From Halomonas sp. Y3 (GTDB lineage: Bacteria > Pseudomonadota > Gammaproteobacteria > Pseudomonadales > Halomonadaceae), in assembly GCF_024137965.1 (NCBI RefSeq), contig NZ_CP099975.1, forward strand, positions 1,550,001-1,614,000: a DNA stretch of 64,000 nt. Direction: 5' to 3'. A program made the position numbers and the translations under genes. The notes under the pieces were generated by a model. It did no database searches. It saw only the letters and a program-made list of their open reading frames with translations, and was not told where the DNA came from. Below are positions 26,042 to 34,675 of the stretch, one piece after another; position 1 is the stretch's first letter; each line of letters starts with the position of its first letter.

Positions 26042-27262
26042 TCAAGTCTGCTGCCGACCGGCGCCTTTATGGTCCGCCGGCGTGTCCGGGAGTTCGCGCA
26101 GGCCGCGCATGGCCCAGAGCCCGAGCAGCGGGCCCGGCAGCAGCCACCACAGCACCCAGGTGCCCTGCAGCTGCCACAGGGTGGTGGTGATCGCGATGGC
26201 GGGAATGGTCAGGGCGAAGCCCACGGCGTTCATTATCGCCAGGGTCGACCCCACCCGCTCGCGCGGCGCGCTGGCCGCCGCCAGGGCGGAGAACTGCGGC
26301 GAGTCGGCGATCACCGTCAGCCCCCAGAGCGCCAGCAGCCCCAGCAGCAGGCCGGGCGGCGCCCAGGGCAGCAGCGGATAGGCCAGGCAGAGCGTGCCGG
26401 AGATGGCGAGTGCCCGGCGCGCCACCCAGAGGCTGCCGAGCCGGCGGCTGAGGACGCCACCGCCGACGCAGCCCGCCAGGCCGAGGGCGATCACCGCAAA
26501 GGAGAGCCAGGGGATGAGGTCGCTGGAGGCGCCGAGGCGTGCCACCTCCCGTGCGACCACGAAGGGCGTCAGCATCCAGAGCGCATAGAGTTCCCAGCAG
26601 TGGCCGAAGTAGCCCGCCGCCACGGCGCGAAAGCGCCGCTCACCAAGGGCCGCCAGGCCCTCCAGCAGCCGCGCCTTGCCGCTGGCCGGGGGCAGGTGGG
26701 GGCCGTCGCCCAGGCGCAGGATCAGGGCGCCGCCCAGCAGCGCGAGGGCCGAGGCGCCGAGCAGCGGCCACTCCCAGGGCAGGCCCAGGGTGGAGCCGCG
26801 CAGCAGGTGGGGCAGGGCGGTGCCCAGGGTCAGCATGCCGACGAGCCAGGCCAGCGCCGCCCCGGTATGCCTTGGCGTCCAACCGATCACCAGCTTCATG
26901 CCCAGGGGGTAGATGCCGGCCAGGCAGAGCCCGGTGGCGAAGCGCAGCAGCAGACTCAGGGGCGGATGGGCGGCGGCGAGCACGAAGCCGGCATTGGCCA
27001 GGGCGCCGAGCAGGCAGGAGAGGGCGAAGATGCGGCTGGCGCGAAAGCGGTCGGCCAGTCCGGTGGCGGCCAGGGTCAGGGTGCCGACGATGAAGCCCGC
27101 CTGGACGCTCAGGGTCAGGCGGCCCAGGTCCGCCTCGGAGAGGCCCAGGTCCCGGGTAAGCGACAGGCCTACTCCGTTCACCGAGAACCACAGCGAGGTG
27201 CCGCAGAGCTGGGCCAGCACGATGAGCACCAGGGGGTGACGCTGCCAGAGGGAAGAGGTCAT
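26042..27262 (-). CDS. MFS transporter of the arsenic locus
   Basis: A 406-residue 12-helix MFS protein. It starts QRHPLVLIVLAQLCGTSLWF, has a motif-A-like GLADRFRASRIF loop and RFATGLCLAGIYPLGMKLV. It is 47 bases downstream of the CC/Se-motif gene and in one run with acr3, so it probably exports an arsenical; it does not clearly match ArsJ, and an ArsK-like role is only a guess. The ATG at 27262 follows GAGG; a longer frame would add 12 residues. Confidence 0.8.
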   Translation of the reverse strand: MTSSLWQRHPLVLIVLAQLCGTSLWFSVNGVGLSLTRDLGLSEADLGRLTLSVQAGFIVGTLTLAATGLADRFRASRIFALSCLLGALANAGFVLAAAHPPLSLLLRFATGLCLAGIYPLGMKLVIGWTPRHTGAALAWLVGMLTLGTALPHLLRGSTLGLPWEWPLLGASALALLGGALILRLGDGPHLPPASGKARLLEGLAALGERRFRAVAAGYFGHCWELYALWMLTPFVVAREVARLGASSDLIPWLSFAVIALGLAGCVGGGVLSRRLGSLWVARRALAISGTLCLAYPLLPWAPPGLLLGLLALWGLTVIADSPQFSALAAASAPRERVGSTLAIMNAVGFALTIPAIAITTTLWQLQGTWVLWWLLPGPLLGLWAMRGLRELPDTPADHKGAGRQQT

Positions 27263-27309
27263 GCCTCGATCCTCGTTCGCCGGACGGGCCCAGCGCAAGC
27301 CTTGGCGGC

Positions 27310-27594
27310 TCAGCGCTTCAACGGTGCGCCGTCCACGTAGAGATGGCGGAAGATCCCCCAGCCCTCCAGGTCGACGGAAAGCCCCTCGTCAACGAGCTCC
27401 GGCGCGAGATAGACCCTGATGCCTTCACGCTCGAGATGCCGGTAGCCGGCGGGATCGTCGGGCTCGACGGCATCGGCCACCGCAAGGCTCGCCATGCCGC
27501 CGCAGCAGCCGTGGCGGGGGGCGAGGCGCACCGTCACCACGCCCCCCTTGCGCTGGATGAACTCCCTTGCCCGTCGGCTGATCGCGATGGCCAT
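27310..27594 (-). CDS. CC/Se-motif family protein (IscA-like fold)
   Basis: A 94-residue protein of the HesB/IscA-like group called the CC/Se motif family, named for the vicinal pair in RHGCCGGMA; some homologues have selenocysteine at one of these positions. Here it is Cys-Cys, with no UGA. The vicinal thiols could bind As(III). AGGGAGAAG precedes the ATG. It sits between acr3 and the MFS gene, as in other arsenic-resistance loci, though its biochemical role is not established to my knowledge. Confidence 0.78.
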   Translation of the reverse strand: MAIAISRRAREFIQRKGGVVTVRLAPRHGCCGGMASLAVADAVEPDDPAGYRHLEREGIRVYLAPELVDEGLSVDLEGWGIFRHLYVDGAPLKR

Positions 27595-27612
27595 GCTCTT
27601 CTCCCTACCGGG

Positions 27613-28698
27613 TCAGGGTGCCGCCTCGGCGGCGGCCGGGAAGTGGTGGCGGGTCTTGTTGGCGATGCGCACCAGCGCGAGCATCAGCGGCACCTCGACC
27701 AGCACCCCCACCACGGTGGCCAGTGCCGCGCCGGACTGCAGGCCGAACAGGGCGATGGCGGCGGCCACGGCGAGCTCGAAGAAGTTGCTGGCGCCGATCA
27801 TCGCCCCCGGGGCGGCGACGTTGTGGGGCACCTTCCAGGCCTTGGCCCAGCCGTAGGCGATAAAGAAGATCAGCACCGTCTGGATGATCAGCGGGATGGC
27901 GATCAGCACGATATGCAGCGGGTTAGCCAGTATCACGTCGCCCTGGAAGGCAAACAGCAGCACCAGGGTGATGATCAGCCCGATGGGGGTGATCGGCCCC
28001 ACCTTCTTCATGAAGACGTTGTCGTACCACTCGGCGCCGTGGCGGGCGATCAGGGTGCGCCGGGTCAGGTAGCCGGCGGCGAGCGGAATCACGATGTAGA
28101 GGAAGACCGACAGCGCCACCGTGTCCCAGGGCACCTGGATATTGGAGATGCCGAGCAGGAGGACCACGATGGGGGCGAAGGCGAAGAGCATGATCAGGTC
28201 GTTGAGCGACACCTGCACCAGGGTATAGGCGGCGTCGCCCCGGGTCAGATAGCTCCAGACAAAGACCATGGCGGTACAGGGTGCGGCCCCCAGCAGGATG
28301 GCGCCGGCCAGGTACTGGCTGGCCAGGGGCTCGGGGATGAAGGGGCGGAACACCACCATCAGGAAGAACCAGGCGATGGCGAACATGGTGAAGGGCTTGA
28401 TCAGCCAGTTCACCGTGGTGGTGATGACCAGCCCCTTGGGCTGGCGGCGCACCCCCAGCACGGCGGAGAAGTCGATCTGCGCCATCATCGGGAAGATCAT
28501 CGCCCAGATCAGGATCGCCACCGGGATCGACACCTGGGCGACCTCGAAGCGCGACAGTGTCTCGGGCACCGCCGGGGCGAACTGGCCGAGCAGTACCCCG
28601 GCGACGATGGCCAGGGCCACCCACAGCGAGAGGTAGCGCTCGAAGCGGCCCATCCCCTCGGCGACACTGGGTGCCTGGGAATCCTTGGAGGTGGTCAT
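27613..28698 (-). CDS. acr3: Acr3-type arsenite efflux permease
   Basis: A 361-residue ten-helix transporter that extrudes As(OH)3. Family marks are IWAMIFPMMAQIDF, the essential cysteine in GAAPCTAMVFVWSYL, SLNDLIMLFAFAP and GASNFFELAVAAAIALFG. It would remove arsenite produced by ArsC. A TTG two codons upstream is the longest start; ATG 28698 is used. An ArsR-like dyad lies 28 bases upstream. It leads the minus-strand run acr3, CC/Se protein, MFS. Confidence 0.93.
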   Translation of the reverse strand: MTTSKDSQAPSVAEGMGRFERYLSLWVALAIVAGVLLGQFAPAVPETLSRFEVAQVSIPVAILIWAMIFPMMAQIDFSAVLGVRRQPKGLVITTTVNWLIKPFTMFAIAWFFLMVVFRPFIPEPLASQYLAGAILLGAAPCTAMVFVWSYLTRGDAAYTLVQVSLNDLIMLFAFAPIVVLLLGISNIQVPWDTVALSVFLYIVIPLAAGYLTRRTLIARHGAEWYDNVFMKKVGPITPIGLIITLVLLFAFQGDVILANPLHIVLIAIPLIIQTVLIFFIAYGWAKAWKVPHNVAAPGAMIGASNFFELAVAAAIALFGLQSGAALATVVGVLVEVPLMLALVRIANKTRHHFPAAAEAAP

Positions 28699-28725
28699 GT
28701 ACAAGATCCTTTGGCCGGGAACTCT

Positions 28726-28745
28726 ATATATGGATTTCCGTATAT
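28726..28745. promoter_or_regulatory. ArsR-like operator before acr3
   Basis: ATATATGGATTTCCGTATAT is a 20-bp imperfect palindrome at the acr3 promoter. Its near-identical inverted partner at 25987-26006 marks a second ars promoter, which supports a shared repressor such as the ArsR at 13746. Confidence 0.65.
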
Positions 28746-28837
28746 CTTACGGACCATGGCGCTACTTGGCCAATCGATAGGGGCCAATCGAGAGCGGTGA
28801 ACCGCGAGCGGTCAAGCGAGCGCTCTCTTGCGCCCGC

Positions 28838-29095
28838 TCAAGGCGCGTTGCGCTGGGCCGGGGCGCGTTGGAAGGCCGGGGAGATCTCGCTCGGGTCCTG
28901 CTTCTCACGCTGCTTGGCGGCGGCCTCGGCCCACCAGCTGAGTTGGCCCAGGGTGCGCCCGAAGTAGCCGGCCCAGCGGTCCGGATCGTCCTGGAAGCGG
29001 CCCTCCTCGTCGAGGGCCTCCTGGGCCTTGGGCACGTGGATCATCGCCGAGACCGGCAGGCAGCCTAGCTCCGAGAGGAAGGTGCGCATGGCCAC
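28838..29095 (-). pseudogene. 3' remnant of an NAD(P)H-dependent FMN reductase
   Basis: The 85 residues (RTFLSELGCLPVSAMIHVPK, then AQEALDEEGRF and LGQLSWWAEAAAKQ) match the C-terminal third of COG0431 flavin reductases. The frame continues upstream about 20 codons (APPNALIGTRAAV) without the flavin-binding N-terminal domain and meets a TGA near 29177, so the front of the gene is gone. ArsH, an organoarsenical oxidase, belongs to the same superfamily, and the location beside acr3 suggests a lost member of the ars locus. Confidence 0.6.
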
Positions 29096-29179
29096 CGCCG
29101 CCCGAGTGCCAATGAGTGCGTTGGGAGGCGCCCCCGAAAGGCCAGGGGCCGTTCGAGACCCCTGGTGGATGCGGACGCG

Positions 29180-29956
29180 TCAGCGACTGGCGGAGAGGAA
29201 CTCGGCCACGATGGCGGCGAGCCGCTCCGGGCACTCCCGGTGGGGCACGTGACTGCAGGGCAGGATGACGGGGTCGGCGGGGCCCGGGGTGAGCGCCGCA
29301 ATGCGCCGGGGCTGGGCCAGGGAACCGTACTCGTCGTGCTCGCCGTGGATGGCCAGGGCAGGGCAGGAGACCCGCGCCAGGGCGGCGTCCAGCTGCCAGC
29401 CCTCGAAGGCCTCGGAGTGCCAGTTCTCCACCCAGCTTCGCAGCACCCACTCGGCCTTGTCGCCGTGATGGCGCTCAAGCCGCCCCAGGGCACCGGGCTC
29501 GGCGAAGGCGGCCTCGGCCTCGCGGATGCCGGCCAGGGTGCGCGGCTCGATGAAGGCCTGAGCCGCCACGGTGATCAGCGCCTCGCAGCCGTCGGCGTGC
29601 TGGCCGGCCACTTCCACCGCCATTCCGCCGCCCACGCTGTGGCCTAGGGCCACGAAGCGCTCCAGGGCGAAGTGCTCGCGCACACGGGCGAAGGCGTCGC
29701 GGGGCTCATCGGCGATGAAGCTGGCCGGCTGGGGCCCCGGATACGGCGCCGAGCGCCCGTAACCGCGGCGGTCGTAGGCGATCACCTCGCGGTCGGTGGT
29801 GAGGGCGAGCAGGGTAGGGAAGTCCCGCCACAGCCCCACGCAGCCCAGCGAATCGTGCAGCAGCACGATGGGGGGCGCAGCCGGCTCGGGCGTTTCCGAC
29901 CGCCAGCGGGCGACGTGAAGGTCGCCCGCCGGGGTCTCGAGGGTCACGGCCTGCAT
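29180..29956 (-). CDS. Alpha/beta-hydrolase
   Basis: A 258-residue hydrolase: oxyanion-hole region LLHDSLGCVGLWRDF, nucleophile elbow GHSVGGG, acid in GEHDEYG and catalytic His in CSHVPH. It resembles esterases and 3-oxoadipate enol-lactonase-like proteins. Its ATG overlaps the thiolase stop (TGATG), so the two are co-translated and it likely hydrolyses a thioester, ester or lactone in the same catabolic route. Confidence 0.85.
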   Translation of the reverse strand: MQAVTLETPAGDLHVARWRSETPEPAAPPIVLLHDSLGCVGLWRDFPTLLALTTDREVIAYDRRGYGRSAPYPGPQPASFIADEPRDAFARVREHFALERFVALGHSVGGGMAVEVAGQHADGCEALITVAAQAFIEPRTLAGIREAEAAFAEPGALGRLERHHGDKAEWVLRSWVENWHSEAFEGWQLDAALARVSCPALAIHGEHDEYGSLAQPRRIAALTPGPADPVILPCSHVPHRECPERLAAIVAEFLSASR

Positions 29957-31143
29957 CAGTCGATCAGCTCGATGGCCACCGCGGTGGCTTCGCCGCCGCC
30001 GATGCAGAGGCTGGCGATGCCGCGCTTGCCGCCGCGGGTGCGCAGGGCGTGGATCAGGGTGGCGATGATGCGCGAGCCGGTGGAGCCGATGGGGTGGCCC
30101 TGGGCGCAGGCGCCGCCGTAGACGTTGACCTTGTCATGGGGGATGTCGAGTCCGTCCATGGCCAGCAGGGTGACCACCGCGAAGGCCTCGTTGATCTCGA
30201 ACAGGTCGACGTCCTCGACCGTCCAGTCGAGCTTCTTCATCAGCTTGTCGATGGCGCCCACCGGGGCGATGGTGAACTCGCTGGGGTGCTGGGAGTGGGT
30301 GCTATGGCCAAGCATGCGCGCCAGGGGCTTGGCGCCGAGGCGATCCGCTGCTGCCTGGCTGGCCAGGATCAGCGCCGATGCGCCGTCGGAGATGGAGCTC
30401 GAGTTGGCCGCGGTGATGGTGCCCTCCTTGGCGAAGGCGGGGCGCAGCGAGCGGATCTTGTCCAGCTTGGCCTGGAATGGCTGCTCGTCATGCTCGACGA
30501 CGCTCTCACCCTTGCGGGTGGTGACGGTGACCGGGGCCATCTCGGCGTCCAGGTGGCCGGCGTTGGTGGCCGCCATGGCGCGCTCCAGCGACGCGATGGC
30601 GAAGTCGTCCAGGCGCTCGCGGCTGTAGTCGCGGGCGGTGGCGATGTCCTGGGCGAAGACCCCCATCAGCTTGCCGGTCTCGGCGTCCTCGAGGCCGTCC
30701 AGGAACATATGGTCCTTGAGCTCGCCGTGGCCGAGGCGATAGCCGGTACGCGCCTTGGTGAGCACGTGGGGGGCATTGGACATGGACTCCATGCCGCCGG
30801 CCAGCATCACCTCGGCGCTGCCGGCGCGGATCAGGTCGTGGGCCAGCATGGTGGCCTTCATGCCGGAGCCGCACAGCTTGTTGATGGTGGTGGCGCCGGT
30901 GCCATCGGGGATGCCGGCCTGGCGCATGGCCTGGCGGGCCGGGCCCTGCTTGACGCCGCCGGGCAGCACGCAGCCCAGGATGCCCTCGTCGATGCTGGAC
31001 GCCTCGATGCCGGCGCGCTCGATGGCGGCACGGATGGCGACGGCGGCGAGCTCCGGCGCGGTCATGCTGGAGAGGCTGCCGAGCATCCCGCCCATGGGGG
31101 TGCGAGTGGCGGCGAGGAAGACGATATCGTTGGCGTGGCTCAT
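29956..31143 (-). CDS. Acetyl-CoA acetyltransferase (thiolase II type)
   Basis: A 395-residue thiolase. The acylated Cys is in TTINKLCGSGMKA, the His in GGACAQGHPIGSTGSR and the second Cys in IASLCIGGGEATA; ARDYSRERLDDFAIAS is the usual loop. It condenses or cleaves acetoacetyl-CoA and similar 3-ketoacyl-CoA. It is divergent from the TetR gene, separated by 138 bases holding a CAAGCGCTAG site, and probably belongs to the TetR regulon with the acyl-CoA ligase, SDR and acyl-CoA dehydrogenase to the right. Confidence 0.92.
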   Translation of the reverse strand: MSHANDIVFLAATRTPMGGMLGSLSSMTAPELAAVAIRAAIERAGIEASSIDEGILGCVLPGGVKQGPARQAMRQAGIPDGTGATTINKLCGSGMKATMLAHDLIRAGSAEVMLAGGMESMSNAPHVLTKARTGYRLGHGELKDHMFLDGLEDAETGKLMGVFAQDIATARDYSRERLDDFAIASLERAMAATNAGHLDAEMAPVTVTTRKGESVVEHDEQPFQAKLDKIRSLRPAFAKEGTITAANSSSISDGASALILASQAAADRLGAKPLARMLGHSTHSQHPSEFTIAPVGAIDKLMKKLDWTVEDVDLFEINEAFAVVTLLAMDGLDIPHDKVNVYGGACAQGHPIGSTGSRIIATLIHALRTRGGKRGIASLCIGGGEATAVAIELID

Positions 31144-31260
31144 GGTAATTCTCCCGGTGTGGCGTCGTGCGGCGTGCGCCGCCCTGTGATTATGATTGTA
31201 GGTTGGCCCGCGCCGCGTTGACCCGCCGGCGGGGCTGTGCTTTTCTCAGGGTCAACCAAG

Positions 31261-31270
31261 CAAGCGCTAG
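31261..31270. promoter_or_regulatory. Candidate TetR half-dyad upstream of tetR
   Basis: CAAGCGCTAG lies 11 bases before the TetR gene start and is the exact reverse complement of CTAGCGCTTG at 32107-32116 upstream of the acyl-CoA ligase. The flanks also agree (CCAAG versus TTAGG). Confidence 0.5.
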
Positions 31271-31281
31271 TGTAAACGTTG

Positions 31282-31860
31282 ATGAATGTAATGAATGAGT
31301 CACCGCGCCGCAAGGAGCTTACCCGACTGGCCGCCCAGCTGTTCGTCCAGGAGGGCTTCGACCGCACCACGGTGCGCATGCTGGCCCAGGAGATGGGCAT
31401 CAAGTCAGGCAGCCTCTTCCACCACTTCCGCGACAAGCAGGAGATCCTCGCGGCGGTGATCGAGGAGGGGACCCACAACGCCCTGGCCATGGCCCGCCAG
31501 GCGCTGGTGGAGTGCGGCCCGGATGCGGAGTCGCGGCTGCGCGCCATGGCCCGCGCCCACCTGGAGACCCTGCTCACGGACCGCAACGCCCACGTGGTGG
31601 CCCTCTACGAGTGGCGGCGTCTCGACCCCGAGGCCCGCGCCCACCTGAGCCACCTGCGCGACGCCTACGAGGCGCTCTGGGAGGAGGTGATCGATGCCGC
31701 CCTGGCCGAGGGGCTGATCCACGGCGATCGCTTCCTGGTCTCGCGCTTCGTGATGGGCGCGCTCAACTGGACCGTGCGCTGGTATGACCCCAGGGGGCCG
31801 CGAACCCCGGACGACCTGGCCGACGAGCTGGTCGCCATGATCACCCGGCATCCCGCCTGA
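31282..31860 (+). CDS. TetR-family regulator of acyl-CoA metabolism
   Basis: A 192-residue repressor: N-terminal HTH at about 10-55 (FVQEGFDRTTVRMLAQEMGIKSGSLFHHFRDK) and an all-helical ligand domain. The HTH with SGSLFHHF is common in regulators of fatty-acid and aromatic-acid catabolism. ATG 31282 is used (ATG 31291 and TTG 31279 are alternatives). Identical sites flank its gene, so autoregulation together with control of the divergent thiolase and the downstream ligase is likely. The ligand is probably an acyl-CoA. Confidence 0.87.
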   Translation: MNVMNESPRRKELTRLAAQLFVQEGFDRTTVRMLAQEMGIKSGSLFHHFRDKQEILAAVIEEGTHNALAMARQALVECGPDAESRLRAMARAHLETLLTDRNAHVVALYEWRRLDPEARAHLSHLRDAYEALWEEVIDAALAEGLIHGDRFLVSRFVMGALNWTVRWYDPRGPRTPDDLADELVAMITRHPA

Positions 31861-32187
31861 GGCGCCGGGCCGCTTCCGCTTCACCGCTCTTTCCGCGCTG
31901 TTGACCGGCGGGTTCTGCCCGCCGGGGCGCCTCCTGTCCGGCGTCCGCGCGGCGACTTCCAAACCGACTCTGCGCCTTGTTACCCCCAGGCCGCTTCTGC
32001 TCGATGCTACCCCCTCAGCGCGCTTCTGTGGGCCCGCTCGACCATGGTCTAGTCGCCAGGGGGCTTCCCGGGCTTGCCCTGCGGCCCCCGACTCGCTAGC
32101 TTGAACCTAGCGCTTGTTAGGTTGACGCTTACGTCAACTGAATGTCCCGAGCCCACAATAACCACAATAGTGTCAAAGAGGATTGTC
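31861..32187. other. Intergenic region before the acyl-CoA ligase
   Basis: No ORF with coding character is evident on either strand. The only structure seen is CTAGCGCTTG at 32107-32116 (TetR site) followed by GTTGACGCTTACGTCAAC, a dyad that may overlap the promoter. AAAGAGGA at 32175 is the ligase ribosome-binding site. Confidence 0.6.
32107..32116. promoter_or_regulatory. Candidate TetR site upstream of the acyl-CoA ligase
   Basis: CTAGCGCTTG, the exact reverse complement of the site at 31261-31270, about 70 bases before the ligase start. A weaker AACGCTTGACT occurs at about 34744, before the acyl-CoA dehydrogenase. Confidence 0.5.
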
Positions 32188-33855
32188 ATGAGCCCGCAAG
32201 CCGGCCTGCCCGAGTATCGTACCTACCTCGAAAACTTCTCCATCGATGACGTCATCGCCCGCCTGGATGACCACCGGGACGGCAAGGCCAACGCCTTCGA
32301 GTCCTGCTGCGGCCGCCATCTGCGCGCCGGCCGCGGTGAGGTGCTGGCCCTGGTCCAGGAGGACACCCAGGGCAACGTCAACACCCTGACCTACGCCGAG
32401 CTGGAGGCCGAGAGCGCCAGGCTTGCCGGCTGGTTCGCCGAGCGAGGCCTGGGCGTGGGCGACCGCATCGCCTGCATGCTGCCGCGCTCGCCGGCGCTGC
32501 TGGTCGCCATCCTGGCCACCTGGCGTATCGGCGCCGTCTACCAGCCGCTGTTCACTGCCTTCGGGCCCGATGCCGTGGACTACCGCCTGGGCCGCGCCGA
32601 CACCAGGCTGGTGATCACCGATCACGCCAACCGCTTCAAGTTCGACGGCCTGACCCAGTGCCCGCCGGTGCTCGCCGTGGGCGGCCCGGATGCCGAGCAC
32701 GCCGAGGATCTGGATTGGGCCGAGGCGCTGGCCCACTCGCCGATCGAGGCCACCCCGCCGCGCCTTGGTCGCGATGCCCCCTTCCTGCAGATGTTTACCT
32801 CCGGCACCGTGGGCAAGCCCAAGGGGGTGGCGGTGCCGCTCTCCGCCATGCCCGCCTTCGCCCTCTATATGGAGCTGGCCGTCGACCTGCGCGAGAGCGA
32901 CCGCTTCTGGAACATGGCCGACCCGGGCTGGGCCTATGGCCTCTACTACGCCATCGCCGGCCCCCTGCTGCTGGGCGTGACTACCCACTTCTGCGAGGCG
33001 GGCTTCTCCGCCGAGGGCGCGATGGCCTTCATGAAGCGCCACCGCATCACCAACTTCGCCGCCGCCCCCACCGCCTACCGCCTGATGAAGGCCTCGGGGC
33101 TCTTCGATGACGCCCACCAGACCCTCGAGCTGCGCGCGGCGAGCTCCGCCGGCGAGCCCCTCAACACCGAGGTGGTCAGCTGGGTGGAGAAATCCCTGGG
33201 CTGCCCGGTCATGGACCACTACGGCCAGACCGAAACCGGCATGACCTGCAACAACCATCACGCCCTGGGTCATCCCAAGCACGTGGGTGCCATGGGGGTG
33301 CCGATGCCGGGCTACCGGCTGGCGATCCTCGACGCCGAGTACAAGGAGCTGCCTCCCGGCGAGCCGGGCGTGCTGGCGGTGGATATCAAGAACTCCCCGG
33401 CCTTCTTCTTCCCCGGCTACACCTGGCAGGAGAAGCACCCCTTCGCCGAGGGGTACTACCTGACCGGCGACGTGGTGATCCACAATGAGGACGGCACCTT
33501 CCAGTTCGCCGGCCGCGACGACGATATCATCACCACCGCCGGCTACCGGGTGGGCCCCACCGACGTGGAGAACAGCGTGATGACCCACCCGGCGGTGGCC
33601 GAGTCCGCCGCCGTGGGACAGCCCGACGAGATTCGCGGCGAGATCATCAAGTCCTACGTGGTGCTGCGTGAGGGCTTCGAGGCGAGCGATGCCCTGGCCG
33701 AGGAGATCCGCCAGCAGGTGCGCGAGCGGCTCTCCACCCACGCCTTCCCGCGGGTGATCGAGTTCGTCGAGGAGCTGCCCAAGACCCCGAGCGGCAAGAT
33801 CCAGCGCTTCAAGCTGCGCGCCGACGCCGTCGACAAGGCCGAGACGCCGGCCTGA
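32188..33855 (+). CDS. AMP-forming acyl-CoA synthetase
   Basis: A 555-residue ANL-superfamily enzyme activating a carboxylic acid with ATP and CoA. Core motifs are FTSGTVGKPKGVAVP (P-loop), DHYGQTETGM (adenine), YYLTGDVVIHNEDGTFQFAGRDDD and the catalytic lysine in PKTPSGKIQRF. Overall organisation resembles medium-chain acyl-CoA and acetyl/propionyl-CoA synthetases. ATG 32188 is used; a frame start 38 codons upstream lacks a ribosome-binding site. It leads ligase, SDR and acyl-CoA dehydrogenase, a compact activation and beta-oxidation unit. Confidence 0.9.
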   Translation: MSPQAGLPEYRTYLENFSIDDVIARLDDHRDGKANAFESCCGRHLRAGRGEVLALVQEDTQGNVNTLTYAELEAESARLAGWFAERGLGVGDRIACMLPRSPALLVAILATWRIGAVYQPLFTAFGPDAVDYRLGRADTRLVITDHANRFKFDGLTQCPPVLAVGGPDAEHAEDLDWAEALAHSPIEATPPRLGRDAPFLQMFTSGTVGKPKGVAVPLSAMPAFALYMELAVDLRESDRFWNMADPGWAYGLYYAIAGPLLLGVTTHFCEAGFSAEGAMAFMKRHRITNFAAAPTAYRLMKASGLFDDAHQTLELRAASSAGEPLNTEVVSWVEKSLGCPVMDHYGQTETGMTCNNHHALGHPKHVGAMGVPMPGYRLAILDAEYKELPPGEPGVLAVDIKNSPAFFFPGYTWQEKHPFAEGYYLTGDVVIHNEDGTFQFAGRDDDIITTAGYRVGPTDVENSVMTHPAVAESAAVGQPDEIRGEIIKSYVVLREGFEASDALAEEIRQQVRERLSTHAFPRVIEFVEELPKTPSGKIQRFKLRADAVDKAETPA

Positions 33856-33882
33856 CGCCCGACTTCAACAAGGAAATCCACG

Positions 33883-34650
33883 ATGCACGTCAAGGACCAT
33901 ACCTTTCTGATCACCGGTGCCGCCTCCGGGCTGGGGGCGGCCACCGCCGAGCGCCTGGTCGCCGCGGGCGGCCGGGTGGTGCTCTGCGACCTCTCCGACG
34001 CCGTGGAGGCCCACGCCGAGCGCCTGGGCGAGGCCGCCCGAGCGGTGCGCGGGGATGTCACCTCCGGTGACGACATCCAGGCCGCCGTGACCGCCGCCGT
34101 CGAACTCGGCGGCGACCGTGGCCTGGCCGGGGTGGTGCACTGCGCCGGGGTGGTCAGCGTGGCCAAGCTGGTCGACCGCGAGGGCAACCCCGCCGATCTC
34201 GAGGCCTACGCCCGCACCATCAACATCAACCTGGTGGGCACCTTCAACGTCATGCGCCTGGCCGCGGCGGCCATGGCGAAGAACGCCCCGGGCGAGGACA
34301 ACGAGCGCGGGGTGATCATCAACGTCGCCTCCATCGCCGCCATGGATGGCCAGGTGGGGCAGTGCGCCTACAGCGCCTCCAAGGCCGGCGTGGTGGGCAT
34401 GAGCCTGCCGGCGGCCCGAGAGCTCTCCCGCCACGGCGTGCGGGTGATGGCGATCGCCCCCGGGGTCTTCGAGACGCCGATGATGAGCGAGATCCCCGAC
34501 GAGGCCGCCCAGGCCCTGGCCGCCGCCGTGCCCTTTCCCAAGCGGCTCGGCAAGCCCAAGGAGTTCGCCCGCCTGGCCGAGCAGATCATCACCAACCCCA
34601 TGCTCAACGGCGAGGTGATCCGCCTGGACGGCGGTATCCGCATGCAGTAA
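33883..34650 (+). CDS. SDR, 3-hydroxyacyl-CoA dehydrogenase type 2-like
   Basis: A 255-residue short-chain dehydrogenase closely resembling type II 3-hydroxyacyl-CoA dehydrogenase (human HSD17B10 group). TGAASGLGAATAERL is the NAD motif, catalytic Ser in NVASIAAMDGQVGQ, YSASK supplies Tyr/Lys, and APGVFETPMM plus VIRLDGGIRMQ are characteristic of this subgroup. It would oxidise 3-hydroxyacyl-CoA between the ligase and thiolase steps. It starts 27 bases after the ligase stop, with AAGGAAATC upstream. Confidence 0.9.
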   Translation: MHVKDHTFLITGAASGLGAATAERLVAAGGRVVLCDLSDAVEAHAERLGEAARAVRGDVTSGDDIQAAVTAAVELGGDRGLAGVVHCAGVVSVAKLVDREGNPADLEAYARTININLVGTFNVMRLAAAAMAKNAPGEDNERGVIINVASIAAMDGQVGQCAYSASKAGVVGMSLPAARELSRHGVRVMAIAPGVFETPMMSEIPDEAAQALAAAVPFPKRLGKPKEFARLAEQIITNPMLNGEVIRLDGGIRMQ

Positions 34651-34675
34651 GGCCCTCGGCCAACCCCAAGGCAGC

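Noticed and set aside
26042..27262. ArsJ (organoarsenical exporter)
   Set aside because: No adjacent GAPDH-like gene, and the N-terminal sequence does not resemble ArsJ; left as an unspecified MFS.
26069..27340. 423-codon plus-strand frame opposite the MFS gene
   Set aside because: Gln/Gly/Arg-rich antisense shadow; the minus-strand frame has clear helices and MFS motifs.
27310..27594. Selenocysteine-containing form of the CC/Se protein
   Set aside because: The motif is Cys-Cys with no in-frame UGA and no need for a SECIS element.
30049..31221. 390-codon plus-strand frame opposite the thiolase
   Set aside because: Shadow frame; thiolase catalytic motifs are all on the minus strand.
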